Assembly: GCA_029204225.1 (NCBI GenBank)
Contig: MU831555.1
Span: forward strand, 64,001 to 128,000
Length of the DNA: 64,000 nucleotides
Reading direction: 5' to 3'
Origin: Diphasiastrum complanatum
Taxonomy: Eukaryota > Streptophyta > Lycopodiopsida > Lycopodiales > Lycopodiaceae
The translations under genes and the position numbers were made by a program. The notes below the pieces were generated by a model. It was not told the DNA's origin, made no database searches, and saw only the letters and a program-made list of their open reading frames with translations. Position 1 is the first letter of the stretch; every line of letters starts with the position of its first letter. Shown here piece after piece: positions 1 to 10,680 of this stretch.

Positions 1-914
1 AGAATACCTACATTGAGCAAGATTTAGCTTTTTGCTTTGAAAAGAATCTGATCTACCATCCTGATAGAAGACCACTCCTATAGCATAGTCGCTAGCATCC
101 GTTTCTACCAAGAATGGTCTATTGGGATCAACTGTGTAAAATTGAAGCCATAGAAACACAATGCTTCAGAATTTCAAAACTCTCATTCATGTCATTAATC
201 CAAATCACAAGTTGTTTTTCTACGGCTACACTTTTCTTAACCCCCTTAAGAACGTTCATTAAGGGCAATGCTATAGTAGCTTAGTCCAAAATGAACCTGT
301 GAAAAAATCCAATGAAGTGGCCATTCCTGCACCTTACGAACCTTATCATGATCAATCTCAAGGCTGCGATCGGAACTGATATGGCCTAGGTACTTGACCT
401 TGATTTGAAAGAACTCACATTTCGACTCCTTAGCATAGAGCTTTTCTTGCCTCGGAAGCTCCAAGACATGCTCTTTATGCTCATCAAGGGTTTGACTATA
501 AATTAATGTCGTCCAAATACACTAAAAAATTCCCCCAGACATGGACGAAGAATATCATTCAGCATCTGCTAGAATGTAGCAAGCGCATTTGAGTCCAAAC
601 AGTAACACCAAAAACTCATATTGGACATACCTAGTTCAAGAACTAGTCTTAGAAACATCCTCGTTCCTAATCCTTATCTAATGGCAACCTGATCTAAGAT
701 CTGTCTTGGAGAAATACTTTGCTCCGTTCAAACAGTCCATTAAATCATCCCTCCTAGGGAAAGGATATCTATTCTGTATGATCATCTTATTCACTTTTTT
801 ATAATCAACACAGAGGCGAGTGCCACGGTCCTTTTTACTAACTAAAAGGATCGGTGCCCCCCAAGCAAGGTTGCATTCAAACGTGTCAAACGTCCATGTT
901 TCAAACGCACTCAA
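1..914 (-). pseudogene. Ty3/gypsy pol relic: reverse transcriptase to RNase H
   Basis: Reading leftward, this stretch encodes pieces of a gypsy polyprotein. At about 914-678 are an RT palm segment with the [20 protein letters not shown] type motif and KTDLRSG. At about 464-330 is the RT thumb/connection (KCEFF...YLGHI). At about 130-1 is the start of RNase H (VETDASDYAIGVV, holding the first catalytic Asp), which runs off the window edge. Frames are broken between the pieces and the YVDD region is not intact, so it cannot make an active enzyme. No LTR is visible. The family call is firm; the lineage within gypsy is not resolved. Confidence 0.85.
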
Positions 915-1519
915 AACGTGAACACCATAAAAAATAAAAAAAGATTTAATTTCTTCTAGGTTTTGAACAATTTTATTGCTAATTTATATGTTGGAACCTT
1001 AAATATAGCATAAAAGTGGGTGAATAAGCATGCTAAATAAATAAAAGCTTATCAATCCGTTGAAGTGGCCTCAAAAGCCCATTTTTTTGCACACATTGCT
1101 TGTAGCACCTAAACCAAGCCTCAGAACTCGTGAAGGAGAGGAGGGTGCATCACTTAAGCACAGTAAAAAAACCTCTACCTACAAGAGATCTTGGAAAAAG
1201 ATGTAGAGGAGCTTTGATCAAACACGTGAAGGAGAGGAGTGTGCATTTTTCTCTAGAGTTAGTTAAGATTAAAAAAGGCTGGACCAAGCTGTACTTAGGT
1301 CATTTTTTTAATGTAAATGGGCCCTCAAATTTTCTAGAACAAAGTCATTTGGCCCTTTGGGGTGCTAGGGCACGAAAAAAGAAAGTTCAAATTTCCTTAT
1401 ATGCTTTCTGCTTTGGAACTGTTAAATGTATGGATGTTGTTGATTGTAATTCTTATTTATGTTAGTCGAAGGATTTCACTTACCATGAGGAATGCAATTT
1501 ACAATATTATAACTTCCAA

Positions 1520-2065
1520 ATGGAGTTAATGTCTAACAACCTAAAACAAGAAAATTCACCGGAAGGTGAAACCTATAGGATTCTTAGACAAGAATTTAAC
1601 GATGTGTTTCCTGAATAGGTTCCAGAAGGTCTTCCCCCCTCTAGGGGAGTCAACCATGGTATTAAACTCATTCTTGGTAGTTCTCCTGTATCTTTGTATC
1701 CTTACAGGATGAGTACTACAAAAGAGGATGAAATCAACTGCAAAACTATCTTAAGATGGGCCATGTAAGGCCCAGTAAGTCCCCTTTGGGGGCCCCAGTT
1801 ATCTTAGTTGATAAAAAAGATGGAAGCACTCATCTTTGTGTGGACTTTAAAAAGTTAAATAAATTAATGATTAAAAACCGTTATCCCTTACCTTGAATGG
1901 ATGAGTTGGTTGATCGATTATATGGTCCAAAGTACTTCACCAAAATCGATTTGAGATCAGGGTATCATCAGATTCGTATAAGGAGTGAGGATGTTGAAAA
2001 AACCGGCTTTAGGACTAGCTATGGCCATTATGAATTTCTGATTGTGTTATGGTTTAAGTTTGGAT
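1520..2065 (+). pseudogene. Ty3/gypsy reverse transcriptase relic, opposite orientation
   Basis: A second gypsy pol fragment on the other strand. About 1570-1740 encodes the protease-RT linker pattern (EFNDVFPE, then LPPSRGVNHGIKL and YPYRMS). About 1797-2050 encodes the RT palm (VDKKDG...[29 protein letters not shown]). In-frame stops interrupt it, one at 1615-1617 just after the FPE motif and one at 1894-1896 before MDELVD. The sequence ends before the YxDD box. It is separate from the minus-strand relic at 1-914, and the two lie head to head. Upstream, a 20-bp motif (GTGAAGGAGAGGAG...) recurs near 1129 and 1224 with no recognisable coding. Confidence 0.8.
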
Positions 2066-2789
2066 CAATTTCACCATGTATTTTGGCGCCACGCAATATT
2101 AATTTGCACCGCGCAACATAGTATTCTCTCAAAGTTTAAAAAGGCTTTCCAGTTTGTAAAACATTATGAGATAATTTACTTTTAAGGTTTTTTAACCTTG
2201 AGTAGGCCCAACAAGTTTGTACATGGGCCCCTAGAGGCAATTTCACATACTACCAACTTTATGTTGGAACTTTGTCAGTTTTGCAGGTAGAAGAGGCCGC
2301 ATTTTTCCTAGTGTGGAAACTTGTGGACCAAGGCAAATCATGCAAAGACTCATTGCATGTAGAGAGAATGTGAAAACCCATGCATAGACGTGCATGCTTG
2401 AGACTTAGCATGTGGGACACCTACACTGATACTTGAAAGCCATGTACATCACTTATCATTTGTTTCTAAGAGATCTTTCTCACATATGCTATTGTGTTTT
2501 GCTCTCTTGTGTGGTAGAATTTCTTGCTCATTAATGCTAGTGTTATGCTATCCATTTGGTTTCTTGATTAGTGTTTGATTGGATCTTGTTTCTTTCATTG
2601 CATCTTGCTAATGTTATGTTCTTCATGCTGGAAATTTGTGGACAGCAAAGAAAGAGACAGATGGCTAGAAACCCTCTTGTAGAAACTCGTGGACAGCCAA
2701 GGAGAATAGTCATGATGCTTACAATTGTTGAATACAAAGGAGATGCACACATATATATAGTCTTCCAAAATAACTATCTAACTTCTCCC
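2066..2789. other. Stretch without recognisable gene
   Basis: No convincing coding region. A 36-bp stretch at about 2671-2706 reappears inverted near 5275-5240 (see findings). Short open frames here have no recognisable motif. Confidence 0.5.
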
Positions 2790-2855
2790 TTCATGACTAT
2801 CCAACTTCATGACTACCCAACTTCTATGACTATCCAACTTCATGACTAGCTAACT
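2790..2855. repeat. Short tandem repeat, about 16-17 bp x 4
   Basis: Four imperfect head-to-tail copies of a unit close to TTCATGACTATCCAAC can be read directly; one copy has TTCTATG in place of TTCATG. It is non-coding and lies between two retroelement relics. Confidence 0.8.
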
Positions 2856-3209
2856 TCTATAAGTTACATAAAAAGAATAAGGTACCTCCAAATGTCAAGT
2901 TGGGGTACATATAGTGACAATTAGGCCTAGTGGACCCAGTTGTCCCTACCAAGTTAAGAACATACTAACTTAGCTAACTCTAAGTTTAGTAGGCCTAATG
3001 GAGATAAATAAACCATGGTTACACAACTCTCGACCTTTTGGGTCAAAGTAACCTATGGTAATGTAAGCAATTCCGTTTACATTCCAACAGGATCTGTAGA
3101 ACACCTGATCAGACAGATCTTGATTCTACTAACAAAGTGCGCAGTTTACTTGACAAAGGATGAGAAAGAAACGAACGCCAACTCGAAACATTTCTATTCG
3201 TGATCAACC

Positions 3210-3545
3210 TCGAAGGATTCGCGAAATTTTATCTTGCTTAAAACTCGAAAGATTCGCGAAGTATTCGCGAAACAGTTTCTTGTAGAAACTCGTAGTTTCT
3301 TGTTAAAGCTCGAAAGATCCGTGAACAGAATCTTGTCGCGAAATATTCTGTTTCTTGTTCAAAGCTCGCTTGTCGCGAACAATTCGCAAAATATTCTAAA
3401 TTCTTCATCAAGCTCAAAGTTGTCATTTGTCGCGAACAATTCGCGAAAGACGAAAATGTCACGAAGAGACAAGTGTCGCGAATAATTTGCAAAACACGAA
3501 GCTTAGACGAAGAGACAGACTGTCGCGAAACATTCGCGAAAGAAA
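3210..3545. repeat. Array of TCGCGAA palindrome motifs in the copia leader
   Basis: Five perfect copies of the palindrome TTCGCGAA lie at 3218, 3253, 3264, 3440 and 3533. About five more copies of GTCGCGAA lie at roughly 3334, 3372, 3429, 3475 and 3522. The spacer text (CTCGAAAGATTCG, CTTGT, ACGAAG) also recurs imperfectly. The array lies just upstream of the copia gag, where the 5' LTR or untranslated leader of that element should be. Both strands stay open for long stretches because of the repeats; I do not regard these frames as genes. Confidence 0.75.
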
Positions 3546-5206
3546 TTATTCGACCCTGGAAACAGAGCGTCTATTTGAATATCAACCGAAGATTTATGGG
3601 AAGAATTGCAAACCAAGAATGAGACTCGATCTCGCAATCAAATCATGTTCTTGGAAGACCAATTAACTTACCTACAGTGGGACGGCAAAGACCTGAACAC
3701 ATTTGTACGAAAGATAAAAGATCTGTTTATTTCCTTGCAGAATTCTGGCGTGGAAAATGCAATTTCAAAGGAAAACAGCTTAGTTATTTTCTTCGAGCCC
3801 TACCCAGGTCATTCCACACAACTCGAACCTTATTGGCGAAAGATGCGACAATGACACTTCCAAAGGCAATAGACGGAGTCAAAGAGGAAGTAGAAGCTCG
3901 TGAACGCTACGACAATGGTTATTCCGTTTACTCAGAAGAATAAATCTTCTAAGAAGTCTAAGTTTAAGAGGGAGTCGTCTAAAAAGAATGAGTCTAAGAC
4001 AAATGATCAACAATCTGGAAAACAACAGAAAAATTCTGGTGATAAGAAGACCTGCAACAGATGCAAAAGATCAGGTCACACAGAAGATAAGTGTTGGTTA
4101 AATCCAAAGATTGAATGTATTCATTGTCATAAACGGGGTCATGCAGCAATAGACTGTTATCAGAATCCCAAAAACAAAAAGGAGCAGAATCGAAGCGAAC
4201 CTTCAGATTCAAATTATGTCGAAGACAAAGCAGAATGCTCCAGAGCAGCAGAAGACAGGACGACAAGGAACTCAGCAGCTTATGTTAGTGTTGATCTATG
4301 TTGTTCAACAAATTCAATTCAAGAAGTAGTACTTGATTCAGGAAATGAGTACAAGAAGACGAATTATTCGAGATTCATTATACTTGGAGACGGTTCTAAG
4401 CATGTGGTTGATGGAACTGGTGTATTATGGCTGGACACGAATTAGGGTGACAAGAACCTAGAGGAAGTTTTCTATGTCCCTACTCTTGACAAAGATCTTC
4501 TATCCGTAGCTAAGATAGTCGATACAGGCATGTCAGTAACCTTTACAAAGAACTCTTGTAAACTGTTCGAGGAAGATTCTGATAACCTAGTTGCTAAAGG
4601 CAACAGAGAAGGAAATTTGTATCACTTGAACGTTCGAACTCGAATCGAACAAGCCAATCAAACTCAAGAATCGACAAATATTTTGTGGCACAAGAGGCTA
4701 TGTCACATGAACATGGAAGCCTTGTACCAAGCCAACAAAAGTCAGAGAATCGAAGGAGTCGAAATCAAAAGAAGAGATATTCGAACTACCTGCGAATCCT
4801 GTCTTAAAGGCAAGATGACTAGAACACCTTTCAGTAAGGATGTTTATAAAGCAACTAAGGTACTTGAAATTGTGCATTCAAATATCTGTGGACCATTTAG
4901 AGTATTGTCATTGGGTGATGCAAAGTACTTCATTACGTTTATTGATGACTTCAGCAAGTTCGTTGTAGTATACTTTATTCGTACTAAATCTGAAGCTTTC
5001 GAGAAATTCGTTGAGTATACGAATTGGGCTGAGAAGCAGACAGGCAATAAGTTGAAGCAGATTCGCATAGATCGTGGAGGTGAGTACATTTCCAACGAGT
5101 TCAAAGCTTACTGTACTGATCGAGGTATTACGAAGACTGCATCATACACACCTCAGCACAATGGAATAGTTGAACGAAGGAATCATACACTTATGGAAGC
5201 TGCAAG
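3546..5206 (+). pseudogene. Ty1/copia gag-protease-integrase relic
   Basis: Copia order gag, protease, integrase. Gag: the segment at about 3606-3854, then two CCHC zinc knuckles of the C-x2-C-x4-H-x4-C form (CNRCKRSGHTEDKC near 4052 and CIHCHKRGHAAIDC near 4112), which bind element RNA. Protease: VVLDSG at about 4330 carries the catalytic Asp. A stop at 4443-4445 breaks the frame before FYVPTL. GAG-pre-integrase and zinc region: WHKRLCHMN...CESCLKGK near 4687-4815. Integrase core: FIDDFSK, IRIDRGGEY and GIVERRNH hold the D, D and E catalytic positions. Homology stops abruptly at about 5206 (see the next entry). It is dead because of stops and deletion. Confidence 0.88.
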
Positions 5207-5335
5207 GTGTAATAGTTGTGGGCAGAAGCAGTGGCTACGACTATTCTCCTTGGTTGTCCGCGAGTTTCTACAAGAGATCTCTCTATTTCTTTTGAAAGTG
5301 TGATTGAATAGTTAAGATCCTGGATCCTTAGGCTT
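5207..5335. other. Foreign or rearranged segment interrupting the copia integrase
   Basis: The integrase reading ends at LMEAARC, and recognisable copia coding resumes only in the integrase-RT linker after about 5370. The intervening DNA starts TGTAATAG and matches, on the minus strand, a 36-bp segment at 2671-2706. The integrase C-terminal region is missing. It could be a fragment of another element or filler at a deletion junction. Confidence 0.5.
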
Positions 5336-6655
5336 CTATTTCCTACAGATCCTATATTCCAGAAAAAGGAAAAAGCAGATGTACCAAGATATGATGTTTT
5401 CAAATTAATTCATGCTACTCCAGAAGAGCAGCCCATTGTTCCAACTATGCATGAACCTCTTTTTGATGAAGAAGAAGAAGAAGAAATCATTGATGATTGA
5501 ACATGCAGGTGAGGAAGAAGAAGAATTCGAAGATGAGGAAGCTGCTACATCACGGCCAAGGAGAGAAAGAAGAGAGCTAGTTCGCTTCCAAAGAGAATTT
5601 GGATATTTTGTCTCCATCAACTTATGAAGAAGCCATGCAGAGCAAAGAACGAGATCAATGGCACAAAGCTATGGATGAAGAGATGGAGTCCATGTATCGA
5701 CACCAAGTTTGGAAGCTGCAGCCTTTACCACCAAGAAGAAAGGCCATAGATTGCAAATGGCTCTACAAGCTGAAATTTTCACCCAAAGGTGATATTACAC
5801 GCTTCAAGGCTCGCCTTGTAGCTAAAGGTTATTCTCAAAAGTTTGGGAGTTGATTATTTTGATACTTACTCTCCCGTTGTAAAGCAAGCTAGCATACGTT
5901 TGTTAGTTGCTTTGGCCGCTTATTATGATCTGGAGATGCATCAGATAGATGAGAAAACAGCATATTTATATTGCACACTTGATGAAACTATTTTTATGAA
6001 GCAGCCATTAGGCTATGTGAGTAGACATCATCCTAGTTGGGTTTGCTTGATTTTAAAGAGTATATATGGCTTAAAGCAATCCGCTAGGCAATGGAAACAA
6101 AAGATAGATCAAGTTCATACCGTTCATTCCTGATGGTAATGTTTATTTTAAAAGGGTGAATGAGTATTATGTATTGTTGACAGTCTATATTGATGATTCA
6201 TTATTGATAGGAAATTCCACTCCTTCATCAATCATTGTAAGAAGTTAATTGGATCTATCTTTGATGTTTCGGACCTTGGAGAGACAAAGTTTTGCCTTGG
6301 AATTCAAATTCACCATGACAAGGTAAAAGGCACTATTGCACTTCATCAAACAACATTATATTTTGAAGATCCTAAAGGACTACAATATGCTGGAGTGCAA
6401 AGGCAAAGACATTCCCATGCTACCTGGAGTAAAATTATCCAAGGGAGATGGAGTGAAGACTAAAGAGGAACATGAAAAATTGTCCAATATTCCTTATCAC
6501 AACTTGATTGGATCTTTAATGTATCTCACTACTTGGACGCGGCCTGATATTGCATATGCAGTTCATACTCTTAGTCAATTTGCTACTAACCCTGGTGTTA
6601 TTCATTGGAAGCATGCTAAATATGTTTTGCGATATTTAAAAGCTTACAATCGTTG
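5336..6655 (+). pseudogene. Ty1/copia reverse transcriptase relic (same element)
   Basis: Continues the copia element at 3546-5206. After an acidic linker with a GAA-rich run at 5466-5485 comes the RT domain: the TYEEAM...W..AM.EE start at about 5617, CKWLYKLKF and FKARLVAKGYSQ at 5752-5835, a frameshift near 5845, then YSPVVKQASIR, the IYGLKQSARQW box at about 6060 and YIDDSLL near 6190 (the YxDD catalytic box). A further frameshift near 6330 leads to LIGSLMYLTTWTRPDIAY and VLRYLK at 6506-6645. It is cut off at about 6650, where the LTR of a minus-strand element begins; RNase H and the 3' LTR are missing. Confidence 0.87.
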
Positions 6656-6669
6656 AGAGTGATCACTCT

Positions 6670-7068
6670 TGTTACAAAAACTCGAATAATCAGAAGAAGT
6701 TTTCTAATGAAGATTCTAGGATTGATATCCTACAAAATATCTACAACTACCTTTTGTTGCATTTATTACAACCGCCTCATTACACTTCATTCATGTACAA
6801 AGTGGGCGGACTATCAACGCGAGGTCGTTGGGTCGGATTTTAGACCGACAGTATCGAAATTTACAAGTATCGAAAAATGTACAATGACTCGAAAAATACT
6901 GACTCGAAAAATATAGAATTTTTCGAGTCGATCCGGTATCAAAGAATTCTAGGAAAAATTCGATCCTGAATTTTTCGATCCTCTGCTCCAAAATTCGAGC
7001 CTTCTGTTTCTAGTTTTCCGAGATGCTCATTATTGAATGGATTTGAGGTTGACCATCGAATTCCAACA
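6670..7068 (-). repeat. 3' LTR of a minus-strand copia element
   Basis: Read on the minus strand, the segment begins TGTTGG directly after a purine-rich tract AAGGGGGAG (the complement of 7077-7069), the usual plus-strand primer of copia elements. It ends GTAACA at 6670, giving 399 bp with TG...CA ends. It carries repeated CTCGAAAAAT/ATTTTTCGAG motifs at 6888-6935. It abuts the truncated plus-strand copia relic on the left and its own pol on the right. Confidence 0.7.
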
Positions 7069-7077
7069 CTCCCCCTT

Positions 7078-8585
7078 CATGTGGATCCTGAAAACTTTTG
7101 ATTTTCAGATTCAACATGTCATTGAATCTGAGATGGTGCTCCTTTGACAAAGCCTTTGTGAAGTAATATGTTGCCATTGATTATGTCCTGCAGTAGACTA
7201 AGGATATCTCCTTGCTTTGTACTTTCTCTCTCAAATAGTGATATCTGATTTCGATATGCTTGCTTCGAGAATGAAATCTCGGATTCAGAGAAAGAGCTAT
7301 GGTGCTTTGGTTGTCACAAAAGATGGTCGTTGGATGTGACTGTGCAAGGTTGACTTCTGCTAGCAAGTGCCTCCACCAAATTGCCTCCTTTGTAGCATTC
7401 GTGGCAGCAATGTATTCTGATTCGGTTGATGCTAATGCTACTGAGGTTTGCTTTCGGCTGTTCCAAGAGATTGGGCCTTGATTGTATAAAAATACAAATC
7501 CAGAAGTCGATCTTCTAGTATCGATATCCCCTGCCCAATCCGCACGTGTGTATCCTTCAAAAATGTTGGTAGGTTGGCTGCCTCCATAACAGATGCTAAG
7601 ATGTTTGGTTGCCTAGATGTACTTCATGACTTTTGTGAGTGCTTTCCAATGGGTTAGACCTGGATTTGATAGGAACTGGCTGAGTGAACTGATCGAATAT
7701 GCAATGTCGAGTCGAGTGCAGATCATTGCATACATCCGTGAGCTGATGATGGAGTGAAACGGATATTGCTTCATCTCCTCCTTTTCTGCCTCAATTTGAG
7801 GAGATTGTTCCTTTGACAACTTCAATCCAGGGTCGAGTGGAAAGAAACTTGGTTTGCAGTTGGCCATTCCATACTTTTCCAGCACCTTTGTGAGATATCT
7901 CTGCTGGCTGATGAAAATCAAACGGCTGGGTCAAATTCGGAAAATTTCGATTCTAAGACAATAGTGGGCTGGACCCATATCAGTCATTTTGTACTCCTTG
8001 GCCAGCATGCATTTCGTTTCCTTCATCAGATTCAGATCGTTACTGAATAATAGTGTATCATCTACGTAGAGAGTGATGATGATGAAGAAATTTGACACAA
8101 ACTTGAAGTAGACATTTGAGTCTGCTGAGTTTGGAATGAAGCCATTCTCAATAAGAAATGCATTGATTTTCTGGAACCAGTTCCTAGGTGACTATTTCAG
8201 CCCATATTGTGAATTTTGCACACAAGGTGTTGCTTTGCGCTCAGCTCGTATCCTTCTGGTTGTGACATAAAGATTTCCTCTTCAATGGTCCCGTTGAGGA
8301 AAGCAGTCTGGACATCCATTTGATGGACTTCAAAATCTGCTGCAACTGCAAAGGAGAGTAGCAAACGGATCGAAGCATGCTTGACAATTGGGCTGAAGGT
8401 CTCGGAATAGTCCAGATCTAGAATCTGAGAATAGCCTTTGGCGACCAGCCTGGCTTTGTATCGATTTAGCCTTCTTTCAGCATCATACTTCGCCTTAACT
8501 ATCCACTTGCATGGAATCGGATTTCTTCCCTTTGGCAGCTCAGTCTGCTGTATCGAAAAACTGGTTGAGGCAGAATTCGCTTGTT
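7078..8585 (-). pseudogene. Ty1/copia reverse transcriptase-RNase H relic
   Basis: Minus-strand pol belonging to the LTR at 6670-7068. Reading leftward: RT start (PCKWIVKAKYDAERR...YKARLVAKGYSQ, about 8510-8400), ETFSPIVKHASIRLLLSFAVAADFEVHQMD, TAFLNGTIEEEIFMSQPEGYE (about 8310-8240), a stop in the YGLK box near 8192, YVDDTLLFSN (about 8070, YxDD intact), LTKVLEKYGM and PGLKLSKEQ (about 7890-7800), then RNase H with ESEYIAAT-like and CDNQSTIALSLNP motifs ending near 7190. Scattered stops and frameshifts show it is inactive. Confidence 0.87.
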
Positions 8586-9213
8586 GTTGGAACTACTTCT
8601 TCTCATTGTTGAATCTCAAAGTTCTGCAGTCCTTGATCTCATGTCTAATTCCCTTGCAGTATCTGCAAAATAGTTTCTGCTTTGTTTGGGAAGATGGAGA
8701 GTTCGAATTCGACCCTGAGCCAAAATTCGAGCCAATGCCAAAATTCGAGCCTGAGACAAAATTCGACCATGACTGCATATTGCTCTTCTTTTTGGACATG
8801 GACTTCTGATTTTTGGAATATAGAGCTTGAGGATTGCCTAAAACTTGATATACAATCTTGTAGCCACCACTTAGCCTCTTCTAATGCATCAAAAATTGGC
8901 CAAATCCAGTATGTGACCCTGTGCCTGAGGAGGTTGCAAATCTCCTGGATCGAAATTTCTAGGACCCAATTTTGATAGGCCTCAGGAAGGCTCGATAATA
9001 GAGTCATAACAGCATCGGTATCTTTAATGACTGAGCCAGTTGCAACCATAAGATTTTGATAGGTGTTGATATCGCTCGAAACACATGCTGCTTCAAACAT
9101 TCTCGGGGTGAAGAATTTCTTCCTCAAATGGAGTTTGGAGGAGACGTCCCTGATATCGTAGAGTGTTGCTAGGATGTCCCATGCATCCTTAGCAGTTTGA
9201 GCAGCTCTTATGT
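8586..9213 (-). pseudogene. Ty1/copia gag relic fused to RT by internal deletion
   Basis: On the minus strand, about 9213-8800 reads as a copia gag capsid segment (AAQTAKDAWDILATLY, LRKKFFTPRM, VMTLLSSLPEAYQNW). One CCHC knuckle, CRYCKGIRHEIKDC, follows near 8665-8624. RT follows almost at once, so protease and integrase have been deleted from this copy. The gag start is missing: at about 9213 the sequence switches to a plus-strand gypsy element. Between capsid and knuckle, an F/E/W-rich reading on one strand reflects a repeated AAATTCGA...CC motif at 8708-8765. Confidence 0.8.
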
Positions 9214-9523
9214 GACTGATTTGAATCAGAATGCCTATCAACTAGACCTTCCTCAGGGAATAAAGGTTCATCCAGTTTTTCACATTAGTCGTTTACAGGA
9301 ACGACTTGGTGGAAAGGATGACCTAGTTCAGCTTGACGACCTGACATCCTTTCTACCTTCAGAACCACAGGCCATCATTCATGTACGTCAACGTGGGCTC
9401 AGAAACCGTCCTGAGTACTTGATTCGATGGAAAGGAAGCTCCGAAGACGAGGATACTTGGGAAACGGAGCGAGACCTTAGACTAATATTCCCAGATTCCT
9501 TCCTTAGAAGAGGAGTCTTTTAA
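9214..9523 (+). pseudogene. Chromovirus (Ty3/gypsy) integrase tail with chromodomain
   Basis: The frame reads NAYQLDLPQGIKVHPVFHIS (the integrase C-terminal GPY/F-side motif) and continues to a chromodomain core, EYLIRWKGSSEDEDTWE, at about 9414-9464, ending at a stop at 9521-9523. The domain order is that of plant chromoviruses, whose chromodomain steers integration toward heterochromatin. Everything upstream of the integrase tail is missing; it is joined to the minus-strand copia gag. The polypurine tract follows at once. Confidence 0.88.
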
Positions 9524-9534
9524 GGGGGAGGGAA
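9524..9534 (+). other. Polypurine tract of the chromovirus
   Basis: The run GGGGGAGGGAA lies directly between the chromodomain stop codon and the TGTTAG start of the LTR, as expected for the plus-strand primer site. Confidence 0.75.
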
Positions 9535-9996
9535 TGTTAGGGACCCAACTCCCTTGGGTCCCAAACCCAACTTGAAACCGAACAATGACTACTGGGCCCG
9601 TTGACTTGACCAGTGACTCGTGGACCTGAATGGTCGCCACGTGTCATGTTCCAGGATGTGTGCTAGGCTTGGAGACTCCTACCTAGGAGGTATACAAGGA
9701 GAGGAGGTCTCTTAATCCATTCATTCTATCTACCTAGGAGGAGGTGGTAGGAGAGCGCTTGTGCACAGCCAGGAGGAGCGCTAGCCTGAGGTAGGAGATG
9801 GCTAATGGCCTTGGCAGTGGTATGGGATGTTGTCAAGGTTGGAGGTCGGATTTTGCTTGTTACAAGTCAAGGGCCAGGGCACGGAGGGTGGACCCGGATT
9901 AGGTCCTATGACGGGGTGGATAGTGAGAGTTCGGTTTCTTTGATGACCGGCACCTGGCAGTTTAGGGATTCGAGATTGTAACAGAGAGTACTAACA
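9535..9996 (+). repeat. 3' LTR of the chromovirus, 462 bp
   Basis: Begins TGTTAG and ends CTAACA, a perfect 6-bp inverted terminal pair at the right distance after the polypurine tract. No matching 5' LTR is present in the window, because the left part of the element has been lost. Confidence 0.8.
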
Positions 9997-10680
9997 TCGT
10001 TTATATCTTAAATATCAAATGTTCAGAAATTGATGATCATACTCAATCTAATGACGAAGAGAATATCAACAAGAAACTTATGCCCTTTAGTTTTGCAATA
10101 AAGTTCATGCAATTAAACTTCATCCACATTGAAGCATGTTGCAACAGTTCTAGTTCGACAAAAAGGTAAAGCCCACAAAGTGCTGATTACAGCAAATAAG
10201 TGCTCAAACTTAGGAAGACCATCCAAGAAAATCTTGGTGTGATTTTTTTAGCTAATGAAAGAATGTTATTCTGAGATGGCCACTTGGAAAATCTTCAAAC
10301 TAGAAATTATTCAGAGTTTAAAGAATGATGGCAGTCACAAAGAGTGTGAAGGGTATAACCAGTAGAAAAAAGGCCTCTACCACCTTACAAGCACTCGAAT
10401 ATCAAGCGAACAAAGATTCTCATGCACATTGCAAACTATGAATAAATTCTTCATGCATGACAAAGGATTACTTTACAGGAGTAAAGGCTGAGATAGAAGA
10501 TCAAGATCTTGATAAAAACGTCCAGCTAGGCTTTTATACCCAAAAAAAACACTATCAAGTACTCAACTGCTTCATGCTTCCACTTCAATAATTGAAAGGC
10601 TTCAAGTACTTTAGGAAAAATTTAAATTACTAGCAAAATATTAACATCATTAGCAGGCAGCTCCAGAAATAGCTAAACCA
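9997..10680. other. Downstream flank of the coiled-coil gene
   Basis: No coding region recognised. It lies between the chromovirus LTR and the last exon of the minus-strand coiled-coil gene, so part of it probably holds that gene's 3' untranslated region. I could not place a polyadenylation signal with confidence. Confidence 0.4.

Noticed and set aside
5405-5627. K-rich and S/F-rich frames around 5460-5540
   Set aside because: They come from a GAA run in the copia integrase-RT linker read in the wrong frame or strand.
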